From NCBI GenBank assembly GCA_003956705.1, contig QZCP01000479.1, forward strand, positions 1 through 64,000: a DNA stretch of 64,000 nt, given 5' to 3'. This DNA comes from Brevipalpus yothersi. Lineage: Eukaryota; Arthropoda; Arachnida; Trombidiformes; Tenuipalpidae. The notes under the pieces were generated by a model. The model worked only from the letters and a program-made list of their open reading frames with translations, searched no databases and was not told the origin of the DNA. How positions within the stretch are numbered: position 1 is the stretch's first letter; each line of letters starts with the position of its first letter. A program made the position numbers and the translations under genes. This document shows, in pieces, positions 1-13,613 of this stretch.

Positions 1-62
<62 letters not shown>
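1..62. repeat. (TC)n microsatellite at window edge
   Basis: Uninterrupted TC dinucleotide run that begins at or before the window start. It is the first of many TC/GA tracts in the window. Confidence 0.95.
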
Positions 63-69
<7 letters not shown>

Positions 70-1141
70 CGTTTAACCGACTGAGTACTAACTGTCATTT
101 GTACATCTTCTCTCAATTTTGTTCTCACTTTATTCCTCTCTCTTTATTTCTGTCAGCAAATCTTCTGTGGTTTGACATGATTGGAGGAGTGTCTGCAAAG
201 AGAATCCTCTGAGGAATATCGAATAAGTGGCTCTCGGATTAATGGTTTCCTTGATATTCTGGTGAATCGAAATCTTGGGATCTATCTCATGTGAGATTTA
301 AGCTGAGGGATGAAAATTGAGTCAAGCATCTTGATTTGACAATCGGAGTACCATCAATATCTGAAGGTTAGAATCTCTCATCATCAGGTGAATTGTATAT
401 TGAATTGCAAGGATAGAGCAAGGTTTCCTATGACGAAGAATGAGCAGCTCCATGATCATGAATTCGAGAAACAAAATTGAAAAAAAAGTGCTCCTGATGC
501 TACAAGTTGAGTTGAAGTATTCTTGTGTCCGATATATTGTCACCTTATTTTTTGTTCGGAAGAAGCAACATGGAATGAAGATGCACACACAATTGTTGTT
601 CATTGAATTGAGTTTGTTTGTGTACAAGTTTGTGTGTGTGTGAATTTGTAGTCTCCATCAAGAACAATCAGTCCATCATATTGGCATCAATAGTGAGGTC
701 ACTTTGTTTCTATCAAGTCTATTTCTTTCTTTATCTTCTATTCCTCCCCTCTCATGCCACCCATCAATTCTTGGTCACTCTCCTTTCATTCATTCTTCCA
801 ATTCAGTCCAGTTTGTCTATTTTTTCTCTCTCTTCTCTTCTCTCCAATCGAAAAAGCCCATCAGCTACACTATGAATAGAGTGAATGATTATAAAATGGC
901 CAATAAATTGGTGCTTGAATTAAAATTGATTTGACGCGTGGAGAAATGAGGTTCGATTCGGTGGAAAGGGCTCGCAAGTGGCGACAATGTACGAATAGAC
1001 ACACACACACAGAGGCCAATGGATATAAGACCATACAAGAGAAAGAGCGAGAGAGAGAGAAAACAAGTGACAGAGAGGTTCGAGAGTATTGATTGCTCCA
1101 GTGTTGCCTGAATAGATTAGAGTAAGAGAGAAAGAAAGAAA

Positions 1142-1214
<73 letters not shown>

Positions 1215-2294
1215 GTAGAGATGTTTGTGATTCGGAAAAGAATAGAGAGAAAGGAAAAGAAGAAGAAGAAGCCTGAAACACCGAAGAGTTGGGTGGTGGG
1301 AATTTTCATTCTATACTACAGATGCTCCTGTAGTATAATTGATCCCTACCAAGTGAGAGAGAGAGCGAGACTCTCTCTCTTTCTCTTTCTCTCTCTCTCT
1401 CGCTCCTCGTGAGGTGAGAGAGAGAGAGAGCAGATCAATGTAATAGAAAGAGAGAGAGAGAGAGAGCTTTTTTTACCGCATCGCGACTCACTCGTATGTG
1501 TGTCTCTCTCTCTCTCTCTTTCCGAGCGATGCTCACTTTTGATCCAAGATCTCCACACACATACACACACACACACAGTGCCTCTTTCTTTTTCTCTCTT
1601 ACCATACTCTCTTGTACTGTTGGTGCAAATAAAATTCATCAAAGTGAAACGCTTGTGCATCCTAGTATATCTTACTATCGTTCTATTTCTTTCAGTCTTT
1701 CTTTACACCCATAGAGCATACTCTTTTCTAGTTCGCCTGTATCATCATCATATACTCGTCTGTTGTTCATCACACTGCAGCTTCTTTATCATCAACATCC
1801 ACAGCATCCATTCATTCATCCTTGTGTAGCGTGAATTTTTTTCCTCTTTTCTCACTCCATCTCTCTCTCTTTCTCTTTCTCTTTGGAAAATTTGTTCTTT
1901 CCGGGCTCTCTCTCTCTCTCTCGTGCGCTCAACCTTGTAGCCACCGAATGGATATTCTAGTGAGAATACATCAAATTTGTTTGCCCTTTGGCCTCATAAC
2001 ATGGTGTATTTTTGGCAGCTGTGATTTTTTGGCACACACTAATTAATTGCTGACCACATATTGCATTTACACACTTATATATACTTGTATTCCATCCGAT
2101 CATCATCAACATCATCAACAAATTGTGGGAATAAATAAAACGGAATATGATCTACTGTGATCAAAGCTAGTAATATTATCATCAGCAATCCAACGTGTGT
2201 GTGTATGTGTGATTGTGTGTGTGAAAAACTTTCAGTTTATCAAATTTTTATCTGTTGATTCCAATCATCCACCACCACAATCAACCTGTGCAAC
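63..2294. other. Non-coding upstream region of Su(H), rich in TC/GA tracts
   Basis: No conserved coding sequence is visible. The stretch holds several (GA)n/(TC)n tracts, notably a pure (AG)n run at about 1146-1210 and alternating GA/TC blocks at 1352-1530, plus short (AC)n/(GT)n runs. The open frames here are poly Leu-Ser or Arg-Glu readings of the repeats. It probably holds the promoter and 5' UTR of the gene that starts at 2295, but I see no clear TATA box. Confidence 0.6.
1146..1210. repeat. (AG)n microsatellite
   Basis: About 65 nt of pure AG repeat preceded by AAGAAAGA-type imperfect units. Confidence 0.95.
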
Positions 2295-4608
2295 ATGGCA
2301 ACTGAGGTCACATATCGAGATTTATCGGGACCTGTGTACAATCCTCTTCTACAAGCAAACGAAAACTCATATAAACTTGTGAATCAAGGTAATTATGAAA
2401 TCATGATGATGATGATCATATGTGATTTATCTATACTGTTCATTCTGATAACTTGATGTGTTCCGATACATGCTGAACATTCTCTTCTTCTTTTGGGGAA
2501 AAAACATTTCCAATATATGCAATCGGATGCTCACCCACACAAATACATTTGCATTGATCATAAAATCAATGTTAACATATCGTATTTGAATCTGTGGCCA
2601 CTTTGATAGTGAATTTTATTTATGATAAACTTTCTTCCTTTCCGATTCAACATCTGGATTTTGAACTGATCATCCAAACGAATCGAGAAATGATAAGGAA
2701 GCATTTTAATGAGCTTAGATAAGTCATTAATTGGAAAAATACTCATAACTAATTCATAAGATCCTATATACATGTATCGGTGAATGGTTTTTCCTCTCCC
2801 CTCCACAATATACACACACAGCATTCTCTTTGGAAGCAAAATTGTTATCAGCTGATATTTTTCCTAATAACTTCACCAATCTACTGTTCACCTGTTCTGA
2901 TAACTAGACAAGATTTGATTAGCTCCATAGATTATCACACACAATTTTCTTCGATTATCTTACCTGTATTCAATCTTTCCAATCTATATGCTCTTGATAG
3001 TGTTCATCAATTCATTGTCAAAGTTATTCAAAAGTTTTCCGAATGCATTATTGAACTTTGTGCAAGTTATCATCATCATTTGCAAAAAGTATCTGAATGA
3101 AAAGATAATACAATAGTGAAAAAAATGAATGGAATGAATCCATTGATTAGATGGATAGATGTGAAATACTGATCAAAAAGAATATACCTTTATGAAGGTG
3201 AAGTTTGTGTGTGTGTTTACAAATTTTAAATCATGGTAAAAGGTGGATAAATGTGAAATATTATCTATCAAACAGAATAGAGAGATATATAAGACATTCA
3301 TCAGTGAATGAAATAAAATGATATGAATGAATGAGTGAATAATTTTCAATTTTCAAAATAAATTTATCCACTGATCGACCCCACCAGGGTTCATGTGAAT
3401 ATTTAATTCAAATCGACCTATTAAAAGTGAATCAAATTGTATTCCACACATAGCCAACCCTATTTGAGTGGATGTATGAAGAAGGGGAATACTACTCATT
3501 TCTTTCTCTCTCTCTCTTCTTACTTGTATTCTATCTTCTATCTTCTGCCACATACTAGCTTCCATGCTTTCAACTGCTCCTATAAACGTAGTCTCACTTT
3601 TCTTTCTCTCTTCACTTCTTCTTCTTCTTCTTCTTCTTTTTCTTCTCCTTATATTCCTTACACCATGAAGAAAAGGATCGGCCTAACCCCTGCTCTTTAC
3701 GCCCCAATCTGCTTGCTTTTTTGTTGCCATCAAATCACTTGTCTCTTTCAGCCTTGCTTCTGTTGAAAACCTTACTCAGAATAATACGCTTTCTCTCTCT
3801 CTTTCTACACCATGGTGAAAGAGAATCAGAATCTTCTCAGATGAAAGGGTATCACTTTCAAAAAGAGAGGGAGAGAGAGAATACAAAAACTTTCAACCAT
3901 CCATGCGCGCACATAAGAATTTTCTTTTCTTTCTTACTCTCTTTCTTACTTTCTTTTATCAGCAAATTAATTTTATCACCTCAAAACCCTTGGATTGAGT
4001 ATTAGTTTTCTTTCTTTCTCTCTCCTTCTTCTTACTGATCCCTAATCATCGAGCCCATCGATCACGTACTGGGAGAGGCAAATTTTCACAAGCCAAGGTT
4101 TCTCGAGTCAAAAGTTTCAACATTTTATCCTTTTTTACTGGATGATAATTGTTTTTGATAACAAATTTTCAAGGTTTTGATTAGTATTTCTAGGGTATTC
4201 AACAAGAATGCATGATGTAAGCTTGGGCTTAGTTTTCGAGAAGTAGATAGCACTTAATCTTGCTTACAATTCTCGATTCATTAGCAAGGTAACATCCCAC
4301 CTATTTTACTGAATTTTCTGGTATAGGAAAGATTTGAATTATCTCTTTCTCACTCACTCTCTCTTTTCTCGAAATGTGAGCATCAACAGATGCAGCAAAG
4401 TATCTATTTTCATGATTTCTCTTTGGAAACTCTGAAGGGTTCACTTGTGGTAGGTAATTTGATGATGAGACACTGATTAGGTAACAAGAACATCATCGAG
4501 GTGTTCAACTCTGTTCAGCCTTAGTCTTTTATATTCTTTATATTCTTTTCCATGTAATTGCTCTTGAAAGCTTTTGAAACACTTAATTTCACGCTCTCTT
4601 GTCTTTTT

Positions 4609-4678
<70 letters not shown>

Positions 4679-4951
4679 CTAATTCACTTTGCTTTATATT
4701 TTTTTCAACAACATTCTTTTTGAGCATGATTAAGTGTGTTTATAAATCTTTTTACTGTACAAAGTGACTGTGTGATTTGTTCGGCAATCCTTCAAAAGTG
4801 CCTATCTTGAATCAAATTGAGGTGCGATGAGTGCATTTTGAGGTGAAAATAATTTTGATGACCACAAAATTGGTGGCCGGAAGAATTCAATTCTCTTCAT
4901 TTTCGTGAGGAAAAAGTATTTTTAAAAGAAAACATCCAAAAATTTATCATC

Positions 4952-5000
<49 letters not shown>

Positions 5001-8000
5001 CCTCTCACAACAAAGCATCTATAGGAGAGAGAATTGAGCCAGAACTTTACCTGATATGTACCGCATCTTGAGCCATGATCATCGATGCAATTGCTTTTAG
5101 AGAGAAGAGTAGAGAACGAGAAAGAAAGAAAGAAAGAGAGAGAATGAAAAAAATTTTTGATTCTAGCATCTCTCATACCGATGATTGACATGAACAGAGC
5201 GGGCCAAACGATGCGGAATATTCACAACTACTAGCGATTCCCTATCAACAGTACATCATCATGATGACCTGGCTTGGCCTGGCGAAATGTTTCGCTCTCT
5301 CTCTCTCTCTACCTATCTATCTATATGAGTATATGTGTGTGTGTATTCAGTCACAATCTATCGGTAGCTAGCGATGCAATCATGTATACATTCCGTGCTC
5401 TGTGGACTGAAGATGTGAGAAAAAATTTTCACTGGAAAAATATTCCCAAAAAATACAACTGCATTGCGGTTCACGTTTAAAAATGATCATGTTTTTACTA
5501 TGTTTTGCCATCTCACTAACTCACGTTTTCATCTATCTGTCCCTTTTCTTTCCGCCTCCCACTCTTACCACCTCAACAACCACCAACAACCCCTCTTTCC
5601 GATCATTTATGTCACGCTCGATCATGATCAACACACACACACAACACACAACACATACGTACTCACATTAACACAGAGGAAGCTCATCGAGAAGCTCAAT
5701 TGACAGGCTTGAATAACACTGGCAATGATTTGGCTCTGATGATACCGAATCAAGTTCAAGCACCACCAAGTCCACTGCCTACACCATCACCATCAACTGA
5801 TGATAGACATCGAATAACCAATATTGGACGTCGAATAGAGCATCGTTTAACTCGTGAAGCAATGAGACAGTATATAAGAGAAAAGAATGATATGAAAATA
5901 GTAATATTACATGCCAAAGTGGCACAAAAATCGTATGGTAATGAGAAACGATTCTTTTGTCCACCACCATGTATATACTTATATGGTGAAGGATGGACAA
6001 GACGTCAACAAGAGATGCTTCGTAATGGTGAATCAGAACAGAGAACTCAGATCTGTGCCTTTATTGGTATCGGTAATTCGGATCAAGAAATGCAGCAATT
6101 AGATTTTAATGGAAAGGTAAGTTGATATTGATATTGATGTGTGTATCTATCATATTATATTTTTTGTCTTCCGTTTGCAAATTATTTGAGAAAATTTTAC
6201 ATGTGTATATTATATGTAACCTATCAGAATTTACATATTTTTTACGTTTATCTATTTACTCAATTTTCCACAGAACTATTGTGCAGCAAAAACATTGTAT
6301 ATAAGTGATTCAGATAAGAGGAAACATTTTATGCTATCAGTTAAGATGTTTTACGTGAATAATGATGATATTGGTGTATTCAATTCGAAACGTATCAAAG
6401 TGATATCCAAGCCATCTAAGAAGAAACAATCACTAAAGAATGCCGATTGTAAGTATACATATACACGTTCATATTAAGCGTATTTTCAAAGTATACACAT
6501 CATGAATTCAATTTCTTCCTCGGAATACTAATCTCTTTCACCTCAAGAATTGAGGCCAAATTAAATTCATTTCCCATCAAAGATTAACCATTTACTATAT
6601 TCCACTATTTTCCTCCTTCTTTTTTCCTATCTTAAATACAGTGTGCATAGCCTCCGGTACCAATGTAGCACTTTTCAATCGTTTGAGATCTCAAACTGTT
6701 AGCACCCGGTATCTTCATGTGGAGAATAATAATTTTCACGCTAGTTCAACTCAATGGGGAGCTTTCACCATTCATTTACGTGAGTATTATATGTACACAT
6801 ACAGACAACTGTATATATAGCACTTAGTATGTATTCCTCCATCTTAATCATTGACAAGCATAACAATTCATTTATTCATTAGTTGATAGGTTTTCTCTTA
6901 ATGTTTTCTCAAGTGTGTATCACATATTCATCATCAAACTATTATTTCTTCCGCTCTTTTGCGCTCCTATATATATACAAGAGCAACTTGTCGATCAGCA
7001 GAAACTTCATTCGCGTGCTCTATTCAAATCAACTTTCCTCTTCTTTTATTATTGTTCAAAGAATCAATTTCTCTCTCTCTTTATATACTAAACATAGACA
7101 GATGAGGAGAAAGAGAGAGAGAGAGACCACATGGCAAGTGGCCTCACTTATTGAACGCGTGCCATCCATCAATATACACACACTTGATTCAACTTGATCT
7201 TTTTGCCACTATTGAACAAATCTTTCCGGATACTAACTATTTATACTACTGTCACTATACACCTGATTTACTTCACTTGAGATCTTCTTTTCCTTCAGTT
7301 TCTTTTTCCCCTAAACAATCATTATCACTCCCATTCAGCCCCACTCTGCTTGCCGACCTCTAACCTTTGCTTCTCAGGATCCTCTTGACAGTGAAAAATT
7401 TACTTCAATTTTAGGGGAACTTTGCGCCTCTTCCTGCTTCTCTCTCTCTCTCTCTCTAAGACGTCCAGGAGCTCTCAATTATCATCACTTTAATAAAGAT
7501 TATCCTAGTGAGAAAACTATTATCACTACTTACCTAGTACTTTGCAAAAAAATTATAAGTAATGATAAAGTAACACAAAATGAATATACGCTGATGTGCA
7601 AAATGATTGTGGATGAAGTTTATTGGTATAAATGAGAAACTAATTGTCTATCATCTTTTCGGTCCACAAGGATGCCTTATATATTTGTTTTACTGTCATT
7701 GATTATGCAATAATCGGCCCACTTTTGAACATTCCTTCTCATTGATCTTATTTCTACCCCAACAGTGGATGATAACGAGTCAGAATCTGAAGAGTTCACA
7801 GTTCGAGATGGTTATATTCATTATGGATCCACTGTGAAGCTTGTTTGCTCTGTTACCGGTATGGCTTTGCCTAGATTGGTGAGTACACATACGAATAATT
7901 CATTGATGGTATACCGTTATTTGTTTCTCATCATCATGAATCAATCACAATGTGAATTAAGTGGCCAATGATATATGTATAAGAAGATTCTGCTGGTATA

Positions 8001-10291
8001 TCTATATCACCCTTTTCCAACATGGGATCAGAATACTCATGAATCGCCAGAATTCGAATGCACCATGTAAAAGAATCCAACAATATCATCTTACTGATCA
8101 CCATCTACATATTGTTTGCGTATATTTATATCACGATTTCTTTCCATCCATAATTACAGATCATTCGCAAAGTGGACAAACAAAATGCTCTATTGGATGC
8201 TGATGATCCTGTTTCACAGCTTCATAAATGTGCCTTCTATATGAAAGACACCGAAAGAATGTATTTATGCCTTTCCCAGGAGCGAATAATACAATTTCAA
8301 GCAACTCCATGTCCAAAAGAGCCCAACAAAGAGGTGATCACTGATGGAGCATCATGGACCATAATCAGTACCGATAAAGCGGAATACACATTTTACGAAG
8401 GTATGGGCTTGGTACGAGGACCAGTGACACCCGTTCCGGTGGTACATAGTCTTAATCTTAATGGTGGTGGTGATGTGGCCATGCTTGAATTGACTGGTGA
8501 AAATTTTACTGAATCACTCAAAGTATGGTTTGGAGATGTTGAAACGGAAACATTTTATAGGCAAGTTGATGAATTCAATATAGTTTGTGCACAATTGAAT
8601 TTTTCCATGATATCTTACTATGATGCTCATTATGAATTTTCTTCTTCATACTTTCTTCTCCTATATATATCTATCTTGGCCAAAAAAAGTAGATGTCAAG
8701 AGAGTTTACTTTGCGTTGTTCCTCAAATATCTGAATTTCGTGAAGGCTGGGAATGGGTTCGACAGCCCACACAAGTGCAAGTATCTCTAGTTCGAGACGA
8801 TGGTGTGATATATGCAACTGGTTTAACATTCACTTATACACCGGAACCTGGTCCAAGAATTCATTGCCCCGAAATTGAGAACATAATTCATCCATTTGAT
8901 CATCATCCACATGCCCACCATCACTATCATCCACATCATCATCATCATCATCCACCCCCAGCCTTACCTCCACCACCACCCCAATCTCTACAAAATTTGT
9001 CACCTCTTCCTCACCATCATCCACCTCCGCCGATTAATTCTCATCCAGGCAATAATGTAAGTTGAATAGACAGACAGACAGACACATACACATGCACATT
9101 AGCAAACTATCATTGCAAATTATACAGCTTCAAAGTTCATGAGCATCATGATGAATTCAGAGTAGTTGTAGTCAACTATAATTGTCAACCCTATCGAGAC
9201 TACTACTACAACTGCAACTATAGTTTCATGACCATTCAAGAAGAAACATGCCAGTTGATCAAGTTCAAGAGTTGCCAACAATTTAAGCTATGTTACTTTA
9301 AATACCATGAGCAAGATCAACTTGAACTATCAGGATAATTAGCGAAAAGTCAGATCCATTCTCTCAGCTGTCCACCATGTTTCGAATGTTTTTTGGCTCC
9401 GTTTTCAGCTTGGCAATTGATTATAATAATAGACTGAATAGACTGACTTGATAATGAACTACATTGTACATGATGATGGTATACAAACATGATGAACTTT
9501 ATCATCAAGTACAACCGAATTTTTTCTTCACAACAGCCACAAGGAATCTATGAGTTTGATCCAGATTTGGATTCGAAAAATATGATCATTTAGATTGAAT
9601 GAATAGAAAGGAGATAAAAACACAGCTGCACCAACATTCTTCGAATTTTTTCTCACCATGATGACTCATATGTGTGATGATAAGTCATCACAAGTTGATC
9701 ACAAAAAAAATTGTATTAGTAACTCTAGACCAGAGAGTGTCTCTGCTCTAGACGATGAGTCAATCATTGGATTGGACAGATCATAGTGAAAACTTTGTCC
9801 CTCTCTCTCTTCCTCTCTCTCCATCTCACCTTGATGATCAATAACAAACATATTAATTAGTTGATTAATTTTGCTGATCTTAATTTTTTATCCTCTCTCT
9901 TCTCTCCCCCTTCGATTATAATGTCATTTAGGCCTCCAATCCACCACCAAGAAATCTGATGCACCATCAACACCCAGGAGCTCAGGAAGCCCAGCAACAA
10001 CAGCCACCCCTTACACCTCCCCAACATCAACAGCAACAGCAACAGCAGCAGCAATCAACATCGTCTAATCATCAACACCATCATTCTCTCACATCTATCC
10101 GGGATCCGGTGCATAATGCAATCCATCTTAATCCAATTGATGGCCAGTATAATCAGCATCCTCATTCAAATCATATGAGTCTACATTCACGTAGCCATCG
10201 AACTCATCCATACCTGGTTCCTGGACATCCACATCATCCACACTATCGTGATCATCATTCCACACTCTCTTCACATCAACCAGCTTTTTGA
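2295..10291 (+). CDS. Su(H): Suppressor of Hairless / CSL (RBPJ) transcription factor, 8 exons
   Basis: DNA-binding effector of Notch signalling; CSL proteins bind a GTGGGAA-type site and switch from corepressor to Notch-ICD/Mastermind complexes. Exons: 2295-2388, 5677-6116, 6274-6448, 6642-6779, 7766-7878, 8160-8560, 8693-9056, 9932-10291. They total 2085 nt (694 residues) and phases agree at every junction. Conserved blocks in order: LTREAMRQYI, VAQKSYGNEKRFFCPPP (DNA-contact loop of the N-terminal domain), SDSDKRKHFMLSVKMFY, NSKRIKVISKPSKKKQS, GTNVALFNRLRSQTVSTRYL, the beta-trefoil stretch ending SQLHKCAFYMKD, FQATPCPKEPNKE, then the C-terminal Ig-like domain to YATGLTFTYTPEPGP. The last two exons add a long His/Pro/Gln-rich tail absent from the core. 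Exon 1, 3.3 kb upstream, is inferred from a good ATG context, a GTAATT donor and matching phase; it is the least certain part. Confidence 0.93.
4617..4676. repeat. (TC)n microsatellite in Su(H) intron 1
   Basis: About 60 nt of pure TC inside the 3.3-kb first intron. A second tract of about 45 nt lies at 4953-4997 in the same intron. Confidence 0.95.
4953..4997. repeat. (TC)n microsatellite in Su(H) intron 1
   Basis: Second pure TC run in the first intron of the Su(H) model. Confidence 0.9.
8561..8692 (+). other. GC-AG intron of Su(H), 132 nt, in frame and stop-free
   Basis: The conserved protein runs ...TFYR-CQESLLCVVP..., and this segment interrupts it after the AG of the Arg codon. Its 5' end is GCAAGT after AG, the classic consensus of the rare GC-AG intron class, and its 3' end is TAG. 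Length is 132 nt (a multiple of three) and there is no stop in the exon frame, so unspliced RNA would encode a 44-residue insertion before CQESLLC. Confidence 0.85.
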
Positions 10292-10351
10292 TGGACCTTC
10301 ATCACACCAGCAGCAGAAGTTGAGCAAAAATTTTTGGACAACAAATGGTCG

Positions 10352-10384
<33 letters not shown>

Positions 10385-11741
10385 AAAAATATATCAACCA
10401 ATGGGCTCATGAACGCTAATTGACGCTTAATTTACATGTATCTTGTGACTTTCCGAAGGGGGTTGTGTGTGTATATGTGCTATGTATGTATGCCTATCAG
10501 AATCGAGAAGAGATGGATAAAATGAGAAAAAAGTGGGCATCTTGAAAGTTTTATCTTGGAATATACAAACTTTACGAGATAGGGTAAAATTGTTATTGGA
10601 TTTATCGAAAAACGAATTTTTGAGAGCACAAGCTTCACAATTATCGATAGATGAACAAAAAAAAGTAATTGACATCAGAGCCAGAGATTCTTTTAACCTT
10701 TAGTGAATAAAATTTGCGAAAAAAAAATTTTAAATTCAACTCATTGTACACTCATTTCTCTTTTTCATCAAGATCAACTCAAAGTTTATCATATGAATGA
10801 GAAGAATGGTTGTTGTGAGAAATGAACTATTCCAATTAAACCGAAGATTTCGAGATAAGTTCATGGGGATCGAGTCATACTGTCGAACGCCGTGAAACTT
10901 GACGTTCCCATTGCTCGTTGCTCAGTTCGAAGATTGAAATTGTGCATAGACCCAGTTCAGATAGATAGATATATCCACCATTCGCAGCAACCTCGGATCT
11001 CGAATTTCACACCATAGAATCAAGAGAAAGAGAGAAAGAGAGAGAATTTCTCTGTCCATGATTCGCATTATTTGTACACAATTCAGCTTGACAACAGAAC
11101 ATTGAACCACAAAGGGCTCATGATCACTCACGATACCCCGTGAATCTAGTGTAGGGTGCAATTCTGTTTTTTATAAATTTTAGATACCCTTCCGAAGAAG
11201 GGCTACAAAAAATGGTTCAAGCTCCATTAAATGCCTCCCCCCACGGTAATCTTTAGTAAAAGGCGAAAGATTATTACGAATTCTGAGGGGAGACCAGAGC
11301 GTGCAGAGGAGGAGACATAAATGAGACTATATTGCTTTTATATTGCTGATTTCCAGTAGGTTTTAATATCTGAGGAGCAAAATTTTTCCTCTCAATCAAA
11401 CTCATTCAATTTTTCATGAATTTTTTACTTGAGCTCTGGTTTTATCATACTTAATTGATGAACAGAATATTTTTATAAGGAAAGAATTTTCGAAAATATC
11501 CGTAAAAATGTTCAACATTTTCATTTCGAAATGATCGGTAAGCAGCGTTCCTATTGATCATTTGATGAACTAAATTTTGCTGCACCTTTTGTGCGCATGC
11601 GGGAATGATTCAGCATTTGAAAAAATGTTTTAATTTTTGTTGGCTGATCAACATACACACACAACATTGATTTGTGATTAAAACTTTCCACTTTGATCGA
11701 TATTGATTATATATTGTGCAAAATACATTGGATCAGCTAAT
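10292..11741. other. Su(H) 3' UTR and intergenic space
   Basis: Contains a (GAA)n run at about 10353-10382 and an AATAAA signal at 10706-10711, a plausible poly(A) signal about 415 nt after the Su(H) stop. No further coding sequence is recognised up to the proteasome gene. Confidence 0.6.
10706..10711 (+). promoter_or_regulatory. Probable Su(H) polyadenylation signal
   Basis: AATAAA on the coding strand, the first downstream of the Su(H) stop codon. Confidence 0.5.
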
Positions 11742-12556
11742 ATGGCTCGTTCTAGTAGTGCTGGATTTGATCGTCATATAACCATATTCTCTCCGGAAGG
11801 TCGATTGTATCAGGTTGAGTATGCTTTCAAGGCGATCAATCAAGCCGGTGTAACTTCGGTCGGACTGAAAGGTAAAGATAATGCGGTTGTTGTGACACAG
11901 AAAAAGATTCCCGATAAATTGTTGGATCCAAGTACGGTCACATCATTGTATCGTATAACTCCCCAAATTGGTTGTGTGATCACCGGTTTGGGTCCTGATT
12001 CACAATCTCAAGCTCAAAGAGCTCGACATGAGGCGGCAAATTTTCGCTACACCATGGGCTATGAGATACCAGTCGAATTATTGACACGACGTATGGCCGA
12101 TATTGCCCAAGTATATACTCAAAATGCTGAAATGAGACCATTGGGAACGAGCTTGGTGTTCATATCGTATGAAGATGGTAAACCTCTATTGTACAAAACT
12201 GATCCAGCTGGTTACTATTGTGGTTACAAAGGTATTGTTTTGATTGTTAATTTGATGTTACTAGTTTCGAAACTAATGTTTCTTGTGTTCTTTTTGATCT
12301 CTCCTTTTTAGGCTGCTCTGTTGGTGTCAAAGCTGTTGAAGTGTCCAATTATTTGGAGAAAAAATTGAAGAAGAAAACTGATCTAACTAAAGATTTAACA
12401 ATCCGGTTAGCCATAAGTGCATTGTCATCATCCTTAGGAATTGATTTCAAATCATCTGAAATAGAAGTTGGTGTTGTCGATGATCGAGGAGTTTTCACTA
12501 TTCTTCCTGAATCGGAAATCGAAACACACCTGACAGCAGTAGCTGAAAAGGATTAA
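11742..12556 (+). CDS. PSMA6: 20S proteasome subunit alpha type-6, 2 exons
   Basis: Structural alpha-ring subunit of the 20S proteasome core (Drosophila Pros-alpha-1). Exons 11742-12231 and 12312-12556 (80-nt GT-AG intron, phase 1) give 244 residues, against 246 in the human protein. The start matches the family: MARSSSAGFDRHITIFSPEG, with the alpha-subunit N-terminal signature GRLYQVEYAFKAI. Other hallmarks are VTQKKIPDKLLD, RARHEAANFRYTMGYEIPVE, QVYTQNAEMRPLG, DPAGYYCGYK and DFKSSEIEVGVV. Alpha subunits lack the catalytic N-terminal Thr, as here. An AATAAA lies about 70 nt after the stop. The open frame extends upstream of the ATG with alternative starts, but only this Met fits the family. 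Confidence 0.97.
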
Positions 12557-13613
12557 TGATCAATCAACACCATTCGCTTACTTGCTAGCCTTATTTTATT
12601 TTATACATACTAAGGAAGAGAAACAAAAATAAACTATCCATTCGGAATTCGAACTGGCATACAAGAAAGCATGTTCATGTGTCCATTGATTGCTCATCCA
12701 TTGTCAAACCCAGATTGACTATTGATTCGAGGTCAGATGGGAAATAGATCTGTGTCTGGATCCTTCATCATCCAAGCTCTATCCTTCTCTTCGAAACATT
12801 CGAACTTATCGCACAAGGAATCTACCACTAATTTTTCCACTATTGTTTACACGAAATTAAATGGAAACACTTTTCTACCTGTATTCGAGTGTAATCCACA
12901 ATCTATCAATGGCCAATGCACTCTACCACCACCATTACTATTACCACCACTGCTACTGGTACTGAATTGTTGCAAAATTTATAAACATTTTTAATTCATC
13001 TCGAGTCATGCTATTATATGCAAAGAATCATGGGGCCAGTCTGTTTTGTTTGATGATTCCTTTTACTCTTATGAATACATCGTTTGTAGTTAATTGTCGA
13101 TCCGTGAACCCGCTTCGGTAGTCCATTTCGGTGGCTCCCTGAATATTACCAATGAATAGAGACACATTTTTGCTTCACTATTCTACTCTTTCAATTTTAT
13201 TTCTTTCTCTCTCTCTCTCTTTCCATTATAAATCTGGACTTTGACGACATTTTTTATTCAAAGCTTTGCCCTTGCTCTTCTTTTTTTTTCGTTCACTGAT
13301 CACTTCATCAAACACACATCGTCATCATCATCATCGGTGGCCATTTTTTCACCAATTCGCAACACTTTCACTATCTGATTTTTTCAATTTTTGATTTCTT
13401 TTTATTGGCCAAGTTCTATTTGTACTTTATGGGTTGAAAATTTCCTGCTTCTGCTGAGGTGATGTGATTGAATTCATTTCTAGATATTAACTTATGATAT
13501 AAAATATTCTTTGTGATAATTAATTCAATTGTTGGGCTCATAATGAACCCCTTTCGCTTTTCGATGTGAAAAATATTCCAATCTTTCCACAATCAACCCT
13601 CCATAGCGCTGCC
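12557..13613. other. PSMA6 3' UTR and intergenic space
   Basis: Holds AATAAA at 12628-12633 (likely PSMA6 poly(A) signal) and a short TC tract near 13206. A stop-free frame at 12722-12994 has no recognisable domain. Nothing else is supported. Confidence 0.55.

Noticed and set aside
920..1700. Overlapping long open frames on both strands
   Set aside because: They translate (GA)n/(TC)n tracts into Leu-Ser or Arg-Glu runs and have no other content.
8830..9024. Minus-strand acidic frame
   Set aside because: It is the reverse reading of the His codons in the Su(H) tail.
12722..12994. 90-codon frame after PSMA6
   Set aside because: No start context, signal peptide or family resemblance; likely chance.
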